DNA of 64,000 nucleotides from Flavobacteriales bacterium 33_180_T64 (GTDB taxonomy: Bacteria; Bacteroidota; Bacteroidia; Flavobacteriales; Flavobacteriaceae), in contig MAAQ01000016.1 in NCBI GenBank assembly GCA_002162685.1, positions 161,946-225,945 on the forward strand, in the 5' to 3' direction. Every line of letters begins with the position of its first letter. Position 1 is the first letter of the stretch. Below, in pieces: positions 1 through 6,591 of this stretch. The position numbers and the translations under genes are program-made. Below the pieces are notes generated by a model. The model ran no database searches, was not told the origin of the DNA, and was given only the letters and a program-made list of their open reading frames with translations.

Positions 1-491
1 TGAGAAGACAAAATTGCTTTTGCTCCAATTTCACCAAACCGTCTTAAATATTCGGCATAATCTGGATTTGCAATAATTGGAGCATGACCTGCGGCTTCGT
101 GAATAATATCTGGCGCAGGTGTGTATTCAATATGTTCTAATTGTCTTATGTCTGAGGCAATTACTAATACTTTATAAGCTTGAAATTCCATAAAAGCATT
201 TGGAGGAATAAAGCCATCAACAGCCACTGCAGCCCATCCAATATTTTTTAAAATTCGATTCATACCATACATGTTTGGTATGGTGTTAATAGAAATTCCA
301 GTCAGATCTAACCCTTTCAAATAAGAGTGATGAGCAACCTTGCTTAAATAAGATATATTTTTACGCATCACATAACGCCAAACTGCTTGATTAATTGGAG
401 AATAATCATCATAGTTTTGTGGTTTTATAAACTGCTTTAAATGTGGTGGAAGTCTATCGATTAGTGGATTATTTTCTATTTCTGTATTCAT
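1..491 (-). CDS. phhA: Phenylalanine 4-monooxygenase / aromatic amino acid hydroxylase, N-terminal part (truncated by window edge)
   Basis: Pterin-dependent, non-haem iron hydroxylase expected to convert phenylalanine to tyrosine in the cytoplasm. The reading frame starts at ATG 491 (MNTEIENNPLIDRLPPHLKQ) and runs off the left edge after about 163 residues, so the C-terminal part is missing. The iron ligands are visible in PDIIHEAAGHAP, with His131 and His136 matching the HExxxH pair of the family; the third ligand would lie off the window. The long N-terminal stretch before this motif fits the larger version found in Bacteroidota. It is divergent from the TetR-type regulator of the paa genes, so phenylalanine and phenylacetate metabolism lie side by side. 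Co-regulation is an inference. The family call is secure; phenylalanine rather than another aromatic substrate is the usual assignment. Confidence 0.9.
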   Translation of the reverse strand, partial: MNTEIENNPLIDRLPPHLKQFIKPQNYDDYSPINQAVWRYVMRKNISYLSKVAHHSYLKGLDLTGISINTIPNMYGMNRILKNIGWAAVAVDGFIPPNAFMEFQAYKVLVIASDIRQLEHIEYTPAPDIIHEAAGHAPIIANPDYAEYLRRFGEIGAKAILSS

Positions 492-525
492 AAAACGTTT
501 AGATGGTTTTGGCTATAAAACCTTA

Positions 526-533
526 CAAAGTTA
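526..533 (-). promoter_or_regulatory. Candidate -7 promoter box for the phenylalanine hydroxylase gene
   Basis: On the minus strand this reads TAACTTTG, a full match to the Bacteroidota -7 consensus TAnnTTTG. It lies 35 bases upstream of the ATG at 491. No convincing TTTG -33 element was seen at the usual distance, so the call rests on the -7 box alone. Confidence 0.5.
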
Positions 534-602
534 TGAATTTAAAAAATGCTTTTAAATCTAGGCTGTCTCAATATATTTAGTTTAAATTGAATATGTATCT
601 TA

Positions 603-1178
603 GTGCCAATGAAACAAAAAACACGTAAAGACGAAATTATAACTACAGCGGCAGAGCTCTTTAAAGAAAAAGGATACAGCGCTGTAACTATGCGCGATTT
701 GGCAACAGCTATGGGGATAAAAGCGGCTAGTCTTTATAATCATATCAATTCTAAACAAGAGATTCTAAAAGGCATTATTATTTCTATTGCTGAAGCATTT
801 ACAAATGGAATGGAAGGTATTATTAATTCTGAAGCAACAAGTATAAATAAATTGAAGCATATTGTTGAGCTACATGTTAATATTACTGCTAATAATACCA
901 ACGGAATGGCGTCTTTAAATAATGATTGGATGCATCTCGAAGATCAATTAGATTATTATCTAAAACTTAGAAATGAGTATGAGGCTAATTTCTTAGCAAT
1001 TATAGAACAAGGTGTTTTGGATTCAGAAATTAAGAATAGTAATCCAGAAGTGATTATGTTTTCTATGTTATCTACTTTGCGATCTCTCTATCTATGGATA
1101 CCTAAAAAAGAAGATCTTAACGCAAACGATTTAGCGAATAGCTTAAGTGAGGTTCTCATTTACGGAATTAACGACTAA
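603..1178 (+). CDS. paaR: TetR/AcrR-family transcriptional regulator, probable repressor of the paa operon (PaaR-like)
   Basis: DNA-binding repressor, likely released by phenylacetyl-CoA by analogy with TetR-type PaaR proteins; the ligand is inferred. The N-terminal 50 residues form a typical TetR helix-turn-helix (AAELFKEKGYSAVTMRDLA, then AASLYNHINSKQEIL). The C-terminal ligand domain is divergent, as usual. At 191 residues the length is normal. The start could be GTG at 603 or ATG at 609; the ATG six bases on gives the more usual MKQKTRKDEI beginning. It lies directly upstream of paaE and in the same direction. A perfect palindrome in the paaE leader (1210-1229) is the obvious operator. 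No matching site was seen in front of its own gene, so autoregulation is not supported. Confidence 0.85.
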   Translation: MPMKQKTRKDEIITTAAELFKEKGYSAVTMRDLATAMGIKAASLYNHINSKQEILKGIIISIAEAFTNGMEGIINSEATSINKLKHIVELHVNITANNTNGMASLNNDWMHLEDQLDYYLKLRNEYEANFLAIIEQGVLDSEIKNSNPEVIMFSMLSTLRSLYLWIPKKEDLNANDLANSLSEVLIYGIND

Positions 1179-1195
1179 TTAAGAATTATATTTTG

Positions 1196-1203
1196 TATCT
1201 TTG
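1196..1203 (+). promoter_or_regulatory. -7 promoter box of the paa operon
   Basis: TATCTTTG is a full match to the Bacteroidota -7 consensus. It lies 45 bases before the paaE start, and transcription would begin near 1209-1212, inside the palindrome at 1210-1229. No clear -33 TTTG was seen at the normal spacing. Confidence 0.65.
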
Positions 1204-1209
1204 TTCATT

Positions 1210-1229
1210 AAACTAACAATTGTTAGTTT
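1210..1229 (+). promoter_or_regulatory. Perfect 20-bp palindrome, probable operator of the TetR-type regulator
   Basis: The half-site aaactaacaa is followed without a gap by its exact reverse complement. The site begins seven bases after the -7 box TATCTTTG, so it overlaps the expected transcription start. A bound dimer there would block initiation. A gap-free palindrome next to a TetR-type gene is the standard arrangement for this family. The assignment is inferred from position and symmetry. No second copy was noticed in the window. Confidence 0.75.
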
Positions 1230-1247
1230 GGTATTTAAAGAACACAT

Positions 1248-2321
1248 ATGGCTCAATTTTATAAATTAAAAATTCAAGATATATATAAAGAAACTAGTGA
1301 TTGTTCGGTAATTACTTTTCATGTGCCTAAAGAACTTGAGAGTCAATTTGAGTTTAGGCAAGGACAACATCTTACTTTAAAAGCCGATATTAATGGCGAA
1401 GATGTTCGTCGCTCATATTCATTATGTTCAAGTCCTATAGATAAACAATGGAAAGTAGCTGTTAAACTAATTCCCGGAGGAAAGTTCTCTACTTATGTAA
1501 ATGATCACTTAAAATCAGGAGATGACATTGAAGTTATGGCTCCAAGCGGAACATTTGGTGTGTCTGTTAAGCCTGAAGAAGCAAAAAACTATTTGTTTTT
1601 TGCCGCAGGAAGTGGTGTTACTCCTGTATTGTCAATGATTAAAACACATCTTTACACCGAGCCAAATGCAACATGTAAACTTTTTTATGTTAATAAAACT
1701 GCAAAATCCATTATCTTTAAAGAAGAACTAGAACAGCTTAGAAATACCTTTTTTGGAAGATTAGAAATCTATTATTTCTTAACCAAAGAACGTAGAGATA
1801 TTGAGTTGTTTAATGGACGATTTGATGATGATAAAATGAAGGTGCTAACAAAAACATTTATCGATGTTCCTGATACTAGTGAAGTTTTTCTTTGCGGTCC
1901 AGAAAAAATGGTGAATTATGTAAGTGACTATTTAGTAAATGCTGGTTTACCTAAAAATTTAGTGCATTATGAATTGTTTGTTACAGGGCTTTCAGAAGAA
2001 GATATTAAAAGAGCAGAGCGTTTGTCAAAACAAAACGTTGAAGGTGTTGAAGTTACTGTTTTAGATGGAGGTAAAGAGTTCTTATTCACAATGACTAAAG
2101 CTTATGATAATATTTTAGATGCTGCTTTAGGAGCTGGAGCCGATTTGCCATTTGCTTGTAAAGGAGGTGTTTGTAGTACCTGTAAATGTAAAGTTGTTGA
2201 AGGTGCGGTGGAAATGAAAATTAATTACGCCTTAGACGAAAAAGAAGTCTCGCAACAATTAGTATTAAGTTGTCAAGCAGTTCCAACAACTGAAAAAGTA
2301 GTCGTTGATTTCGACGTATAA
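1248..2321 (+). CDS. paaE: 1,2-phenylacetyl-CoA epoxidase, reductase subunit PaaE
   Basis: Moves electrons from NADPH through FAD and a [2Fe-2S] centre to the di-iron oxygenase PaaABC, which epoxidises the ring of phenylacetyl-CoA. Domain order is visible: an FAD-binding barrel with RRSYSLCSSP near residue 55, a nicotinamide-binding part with AAGSGVTPVLSMI near 120, and a plant-type ferredoxin domain at the C-terminus. The iron-sulphur cysteines are Cys304, Cys309, Cys312 and Cys342. The 357-residue length matches E. coli PaaE. It is the first gene of the operon, directly behind the promoter and palindrome. In E. coli the order is paaABCDE; here the reductase gene comes first. Confidence 0.95.
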   Translation: MAQFYKLKIQDIYKETSDCSVITFHVPKELESQFEFRQGQHLTLKADINGEDVRRSYSLCSSPIDKQWKVAVKLIPGGKFSTYVNDHLKSGDDIEVMAPSGTFGVSVKPEEAKNYLFFAAGSGVTPVLSMIKTHLYTEPNATCKLFYVNKTAKSIIFKEELEQLRNTFFGRLEIYYFLTKERRDIELFNGRFDDDKMKVLTKTFIDVPDTSEVFLCGPEKMVNYVSDYLVNAGLPKNLVHYELFVTGLSEEDIKRAERLSKQNVEGVEVTVLDGGKEFLFTMTKAYDNILDAALGAGADLPFACKGGVCSTCKCKVVEGAVEMKINYALDEKEVSQQLVLSCQAVPTTEKVVVDFDV

Positions 2322-2379
2322 ATGATTTGTTATTCCTGAGAAGGTAAGAATACAAAATATATAGAAAAATAAAAATAAG

Positions 2380-2420
2380 TTCCATTTGCTAAAGGTTATA
2401 AGCCAATAGCTAAAAGCTTA
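2380..2420 (+). repeat. Low-complexity, repeat-like spacer between paaE and paaA
   Basis: The spacer contains gctaaaggttataag followed by the similar gccaatagctaaaagctt, an imperfect tandem of a 'gctaaaag / gccaatag' word. It ends just before the paaA start. It looks like the short tandem words that sit in other spacers of this operon. No function is known. Confidence 0.35.
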
Positions 2421-2425
2421 AGAAA

Positions 2426-3382
2426 ATGAGTGAAGAGCAAATTAGAAGTTTAGAAAAACAATTCGATGAACGTATCTTAAGAGATGAAAAAATCGAACCT
2501 AAAGATTGGATGCCTGAAAAGTATCGTAAAACACATATTAGACAAATGTCGCAACATGCGCATTCTGAAATTGTTGGTATGCTTCCTGAGGGAAACTGGA
2601 TAAGTAGAGCACCTTCTTTAAGACGAAAAGTCGCTTTGCTTGCTAAGGTACAAGATGAAGCAGGGCATGGCTTATACTTATATAGTGCCTGTGAAACTTT
2701 AGGCGTTTCTAGAGACGAATTGTATGATCAATTACATACAGGGAAAGCAAAATACTCAAGTATTTTTAATTATCCTACAGTAACTTGGGCAGATATGGGA
2801 GCTATAGGCTGGCTGGTTGATGGCGCAGCAATTATTAATCAAGTGCCATTGTGTAATACCTCTTATGGTCCTTATGCAAGAGCCATGATTCGTGTTTGTA
2901 AAGAAGAAAGTTTTCATCAACGACAAGGTTTCGAAATCATGCTGAAATTAGCTAACGGTTCACCGGAACAAAAAGAAATGGCACAAGATGCGCTAAATCG
3001 TTGGTGGTGGCCAAGTTTAATGATGTTAGGTCCTACAGATGATAAATCGGTACACACAGAACAATCTATGAAATGGAAATTGAAACGTAAAACTAATGAT
3101 GAATTACGTCAGCAATTTATTGATCAAACTGTTCCTCAAGCTAATATTCTAGGATTATCAATTCCTGATTCAGATTTAAAATGGAATGAAGAGCGTCAAA
3201 GTTATGATTTTGGCGAGATTGATTGGGACGAGTTTTGGCAAGTTGTTAAAGGTCATGGCCCAATGAATAAAGAGCGTATGAAAGCAAGAGTAGGTGCCTG
3301 GGAACGTGGTGAATGGGTTCGCGATGCAGCTATGGCACACGCTGAAAAAAAAGAAGAAAGAAAAGAAAAACAAGCAGTCTAA
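2426..3382 (+). CDS. paaA: 1,2-phenylacetyl-CoA epoxidase, catalytic subunit PaaA
   Basis: Catalytic di-iron subunit that inserts one oxygen atom of O2 into the aromatic ring of phenylacetyl-CoA to give the 1,2-epoxide. The ferritin-like iron-binding motifs are present: [16 protein letters not shown] in the first half and [13 protein letters not shown] in the middle, giving the expected ExxH pairs. The 318 residues match the family. The C-terminus is a lysine/glutamate-rich tail ([15 protein letters not shown]). A spacer of about 100 bases with a short repeat-like tract separates it from paaE, and a spacer with tandem repeats separates it from paaB. Confidence 0.96.
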   Translation: MSEEQIRSLEKQFDERILRDEKIEPKDWMPEKYRKTHIRQMSQHAHSEIVGMLPEGNWISRAPSLRRKVALLAKVQDEAGHGLYLYSACETLGVSRDELYDQLHTGKAKYSSIFNYPTVTWADMGAIGWLVDGAAIINQVPLCNTSYGPYARAMIRVCKEESFHQRQGFEIMLKLANGSPEQKEMAQDALNRWWWPSLMMLGPTDDKSVHTEQSMKWKLKRKTNDELRQQFIDQTVPQANILGLSIPDSDLKWNEERQSYDFGEIDWDEFWQVVKGHGPMNKERMKARVGAWERGEWVRDAAMAHAEKKEERKEKQAV

Positions 3383-3385
3383 AAT

Positions 3386-3454
3386 AGAAGTGAGGTTAAT
3401 AGTTGTGAGGTGTTAGATAACGTATTCACTTCTCAATACTCACTTCTCAATACT
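3386..3454 (+). repeat. Spacer repeat between paaA and paaB: 14-bp tandem duplication with a complementary upstream arm
   Basis: cacttctcaatact occurs twice in tandem (3427-3440 and 3441-3454). The upstream segment agaagtgag (3386-3394) is the reverse complement of ctcacttct (3439-3447), so the transcript can form a 9-bp stem. The element ends eight bases before the paaB start. It may affect mRNA stability or the ratio of subunits; this is inference. Confidence 0.6.
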
Positions 3455-3461
3455 AAAAAAT

Positions 3462-3752
3462 ATGTCTAATAAAAAAAACTGGCCACTTTGGGAAATCTTC
3501 GTAAGAAGTAAAAACGGATTAGAACACAGGCACTTCGGAAGTCTCCATGCTACAGATGCAGAAATGGCTTTAGAAAATGCGCGTGATGTCTATACAAGAC
3601 GTAACGAAGGTGTTAGTATTTGGGTTGTAGAGTCAAAACATATTACAGCATCAAATCCTGAACATAATGGTGAATTATTTGAGCCTGCTCAAGATAAAGT
3701 GTATCGTCACCCAACATTTTATGATTTACCAGACGAAGTAAAACATATGTAA
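3462..3752 (+). CDS. paaB: 1,2-phenylacetyl-CoA epoxidase, subunit PaaB
   Basis: Small non-catalytic subunit of the phenylacetyl-CoA epoxidase, thought to bridge the PaaAC core units. At 96 residues it has the family length. Typical PaaB sequence is visible: WPLWEIFVRSKNGLEHRHFGSLHA at the start, then ALENARDVYTRRNEGVSIWVV. It lies between paaA and paaC, as in other bacteria. Flanking spacers on both sides can fold into hairpins. Confidence 0.95.
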   Translation: MSNKKNWPLWEIFVRSKNGLEHRHFGSLHATDAEMALENARDVYTRRNEGVSIWVVESKHITASNPEHNGELFEPAQDKVYRHPTFYDLPDEVKHM

Positions 3753-3842
3753 TTTGAGCTGTGCTCAAATAATAATTCTCGTGAGAACGGGAAACTTATG
3801 AAATTAAATGTTTAACTAAAAAACAGTTCCACTTTCGTGGAA
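3753..3842 (+). other. Three successive hairpins in the paaB-paaC spacer
   Basis: Three perfect inverted repeats follow each other: tttgagc/gctcaaa (3753-3769, loop tgt), ttctc/gagaa (3776-3787, loop gt) and ttccac/gtggaa (3827-3842, loop tttc). The first begins right after the paaB stop codon and the last ends eight bases before the paaC start. None has a U-tract, so they are not classical terminators. A role in mRNA processing or translation is inferred. Confidence 0.55.
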
Positions 3843-3849
3843 AGTAAGC

Positions 3850-4602
3850 ATGAAAGAAAATTTATATAAATATATACTTGGTATCGCTGATAATTCTTTA
3901 ATTCTAGGACAACGCTTAGGGGAACTTTGTGGTCATGGACCTAGTTTAGAAACGGATATTGCTTGCACTAATATTTCGTTAGATTTATTCGGACAAGTAC
4001 GAAGTTATTTTCAATATGCTGCAAAAATAGCAGGAGATGATAGAACAGAAGATGATATCGCAATGCTTCGCAAAGAACGTGAATATTTTAATCTACTGTT
4101 AGTAGAACAACCAAACGCAAACTTCGCTTATACCATAGGGCGTCAGTTTTTATTTGACGTGTATCATTTAGCATTTCTTTCCGAATTGCAAAAAAGTGCA
4201 GATTTAACACTTTCGGCTATTGCAAATAAATGTGTTAAAGAAGTGAGTTATCATGAACGTTTTTCTTCAGATTGGATTAAACGTTTAGGTGATGGAACAA
4301 AAGAGAGTCATCAAAAAATGCAAGATGCTATAAACGATTTGTGGACGTATACAGACGAATTATTTCATCAAACAGAAGCTGATATAACAATGGTTTCTGA
4401 AGGTATAGGTGTTGATGTTACTAAACTAAAAGAGGGTTACTACAAAAGAGTGAATGAAATTTTAGAAGCAGCAACGCTTGAGACTCCCGAATCAAAATAT
4501 TTTCAAAAAGGAGGGAAAAAGGGTATGCATACCGAACATTTAGGATTTATATTAAGCAATTTACAATATATGCAACGCACGTATCCAAATATGAAATGGT
4601 AA
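3850..4602 (+). CDS. paaC: 1,2-phenylacetyl-CoA epoxidase, structural subunit PaaC
   Basis: Ferritin-like subunit that pairs with PaaA and stabilises the oxygenase. The fold signature is visible in LETDIACTNISLDLFGQ near residue 35 and in KEVSYHERFSSDWI near residue 135. The 250-residue length matches E. coli PaaC. By family knowledge PaaC is not the catalytic iron subunit. The start follows a 97-base spacer that contains three hairpins. Gene order A-B-C-D is conserved. Confidence 0.94.
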   Translation: MKENLYKYILGIADNSLILGQRLGELCGHGPSLETDIACTNISLDLFGQVRSYFQYAAKIAGDDRTEDDIAMLRKEREYFNLLLVEQPNANFAYTIGRQFLFDVYHLAFLSELQKSADLTLSAIANKCVKEVSYHERFSSDWIKRLGDGTKESHQKMQDAINDLWTYTDELFHQTEADITMVSEGIGVDVTKLKEGYYKRVNEILEAATLETPESKYFQKGGKKGMHTEHLGFILSNLQYMQRTYPNMKW

Positions 4603-4690
4603 TTAATTAACAATATCACATCGAGTGTTATAGAACTGTAAATGTGCTTTCATTGATAGGGAATAACAAAGTTAGCGAGAAGATTCAAAA

Positions 4691-5191
4691 ATGGTAACAG
4701 AAAAACAACATATAGACGATATCTTAATTCCAATTCTGGAGAAAGTTTCAGATCCTGAAATTCCAGTATTATCAATCATGGATATGGGAGTTGTGCGCTC
4801 TGCAGTTATTATAAATGACATTGTAAAAGTAGAAATAACACCAACATATAGTGGCTGCCCAGCAATGGATGTTATTGGTGATGATATAAAAAGCGCCTTA
4901 AAAGATGCTGGATATAATTCTGAAATAGAATTAATCTTGCATCCAGCTTGGACAACCGATTGGATAACGCCAAGAGGACGACAAGCATTAGAAGATTACG
5001 GTATAGCTGCGCCATTAGAAGCAGAAGAAGATAAAGGTGTTTTGTTAGAAGGAAAACGTTTGGTGAAATGTACCAATTGTGGTTCTCAAAATACACGATT
5101 AGTAAGTCAGTTTGGGTCAACAGCATGCAAAGCACAATTTCAATGTGAAGATTGCCAAGAACCATTCGACTATTTTAAATGTTTAAAATAA
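4691..5191 (+). CDS. paaD: Phenylacetyl-CoA epoxidase maturation protein PaaD (DUF59 / MIP18-type)
   Basis: Iron-sulphur or metal-centre assembly factor required for epoxidase activity. The N-terminal part is a DUF59/MIP18 domain with DPEIPVLSIMDMGVV near residue 17 and the conserved cysteine in TYSGCPAMDVIGDDI. The C-terminal 40 residues form a zinc-ribbon-like domain with CTNCGS and CEDCQEPF, as in E. coli PaaD. The 166-residue length is normal. It closes the epoxidase block; a 200-base spacer with a dispersed-repeat-like element follows. Confidence 0.93.
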   Translation: MVTEKQHIDDILIPILEKVSDPEIPVLSIMDMGVVRSAVIINDIVKVEITPTYSGCPAMDVIGDDIKSALKDAGYNSEIELILHPAWTTDWITPRGRQALEDYGIAAPLEAEEDKGVLLEGKRLVKCTNCGSQNTRLVSQFGSTACKAQFQCEDCQEPFDYFKCLK

Positions 5192-5196
5192 GTATA

Positions 5197-5283
5197 GCGT
5201 TACCCAAAGGGTCGCGCTTTCACTACTCGCTTCCTGATTGTAATCATCAGGAGAGCTTAAACAGACCGTTCAATCGCTAACGC
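5197..5283 (+). repeat. REP-like palindromic element between paaD and paaG
   Basis: The element starts with gcgtta and ends with the reverse complement taacgc. Inside are two small hairpins: accc-aaa-gggt near 5201-5211 and cctgat/atcagg at 5233-5251. Nothing in it codes for protein. The look is that of a dispersed intergenic repeat of Flavobacteriaceae genomes; that comparison is from memory and no second copy was seen here. The rest of the spacer, 5284-5391, shows nothing recognisable. Confidence 0.5.
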
Positions 5284-5391
5284 AAAAATGGTCTAAAATA
5301 GAATAAGTAACCTACTATAGGTTGACAGAAAATTTGAATTTTTGGTTCGTTTTGTTTCAAAATAAAATGGACATTAAAAAATAAATAAGGT

Positions 5392-6177
5392 ATGAGCAAT
5401 AATTCAATTCTATTAAAAATTGAAAATAAAGTAGCGTACATTACGCTCAACAGGCCAGAAGTCTTTAATAGCTTTAATCGTGAAATGGCTTTAAGTCTTC
5501 AATCTATTTTGGATGACTGTGAATCTAATGATAATGTTAGAGCAATCGTTCTTACAGGAAGCGGAAAAGCATTTTGCGCCGGACAAGATTTAAAAGAAGT
5601 GACGTCTCCAGAATTGAATCCTGGATTTAAGAAAATCCTTGAAGAGCATTATAACCCAATCATTACAAGAATACGTGCTATAAAAAAACCAATAATAGGT
5701 GCTATAAATGGTGTGGCAGCAGGAGCAGGAGCAAATATTGCTTTGGCTTGTGATATTGTTGTTGCACACGAAAAAGTAAGTTTTATTCAGGCTTTTAGTT
5801 TAATAGGTTTAGTGCCTGATAGTGCCGGAACTTTCTTTTTGCCACGTCTTATTGGTTTTCAAAAAGCATTAGCTCTAGCGATGTTAGGCGATAAAATTGG
5901 AGCTGAAGAAGCCGAACGTTTAGGTATGATTTATAAGCTTATCCCTTTAGAAAATTTTGAAGGCGATGTTAATAAATTGGCTTTAAAGTTAGCCAATATG
6001 CCAACCAAAGCTTTAGGTATGATTAAAGAATTGTTTAATACATCTATGACTAATACGCTAGAACAACAATTAGCACTGGAGTCTAAATTGCAAATCGAAG
6101 CAGCACAAAGTGAAGATTATGCAGAAGGTGTTGCTGCATTTATAGAAAAGCGTAAACCAGAATTTAAAGGAAACTAA
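5392..6177 (+). CDS. paaG: 2-(1,2-epoxy-1,2-dihydrophenyl)acetyl-CoA isomerase PaaG
   Basis: Crotonase-family enzyme that turns the ring epoxide into the seven-membered oxepin-CoA. The oxyanion-hole segment KAFCAGQDLKEV (about residues 59-70) and the second one NGVAAGAGANIALACDI (106-122) are present. The catalytic aspartate of PaaG is seen as Asp143 in GLVPDSAGTFFLPRLIG, where hydratases carry a different residue pattern. The 261 residues match E. coli PaaG (262). The FCAGQDL signature and Asp143 separate it from the second crotonase in the cluster. The start follows a long repeat-bearing spacer. Confidence 0.92.
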   Translation: MSNNSILLKIENKVAYITLNRPEVFNSFNREMALSLQSILDDCESNDNVRAIVLTGSGKAFCAGQDLKEVTSPELNPGFKKILEEHYNPIITRIRAIKKPIIGAINGVAAGAGANIALACDIVVAHEKVSFIQAFSLIGLVPDSAGTFFLPRLIGFQKALALAMLGDKIGAEEAERLGMIYKLIPLENFEGDVNKLALKLANMPTKALGMIKELFNTSMTNTLEQQLALESKLQIEAAQSEDYAEGVAAFIEKRKPEFKGN

Positions 6178-6182
6178 TTAAC

Positions 6183-6202
6183 GATTTAAGATTGTTGATT
6201 TT
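6183..6202 (+). repeat. Left inverted-repeat arm flanking the four-helix-bundle gene
   Basis: The reverse complement of this 20-base stretch matches 6614-6633 at 16 of 20 positions, including aaaatc and acaatc blocks. It starts six bases after the paaG stop codon. The two arms enclose the four-helix-bundle gene and its flanks, about 450 bases in all. Confidence 0.5.
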
Positions 6203-6223
6203 TGAATTAAATAAAGAATACAA

Positions 6224-6586
6224 ATGAAACCAAATCAATTAGAAGAAAGACTTACACAATTCTCGATTGATGTAATTTTGTTATGTGAAAAAATAAATAA
6301 ATCATTTGCTTCTGAGCATTTAGCAAAACAACTGATCCGCTCTGCAACTTCTTCTGCTTTAAATTATGGTGAAGCTAGAAGTGGAGAGTCAACAAGAGAT
6401 TTTCTTCATAAAATGAAAATCTGTTTAAAAGAGCTAAGAGAATCTTTTATTAATTTAAAAATAATGAAAGGTGCTAATTTGATTACTAACTTAGAATTGT
6501 TAGAAAAACTATCAAATGAAAATAATGAGTTAATTTCAATATTTGTAGTAAGTATAAAAACTGCATCAAATAAGTTAAAATCTTAA
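6224..6586 (+). CDS. Four-helix-bundle protein (23S rRNA intervening-sequence protein family)
   Basis: The 120-residue protein is all-helical in pattern and carries the family hallmarks: an LIRSATSSALNYGEARSGES segment at about residues 44-63, then FLHKMKICLKELRES. The family was first seen as an open reading frame inside 23S rRNA intervening sequences, and it forms a pentameric four-helix bundle; its cellular job is not established. Here it sits between paaG and paaH, where no phenylacetate enzyme is expected. Imperfect inverted repeats flank it (6183-6202 and 6614-6633), which suggests a small mobile cassette. A role in phenylacetate breakdown is not supported. Confidence 0.88.
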   Translation: MKPNQLEERLTQFSIDVILLCEKINKSFASEHLAKQLIRSATSSALNYGEARSGESTRDFLHKMKICLKELRESFINLKIMKGANLITNLELLEKLSNENNELISIFVVSIKTASNKLKS

Positions 6587-6591
6587 AATAG

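Noticed and set aside
3176..3373. Minus-strand open frame opposite the 3' end of paaA
   Set aside because: Low-complexity Phe/Leu-rich translation, an antisense shadow of the lysine-rich end of paaA.
4872..5165. Minus-strand open frame opposite paaD
   Set aside because: Leucine-rich antisense shadow of a clearly recognised gene, with no start context or homologous motif.
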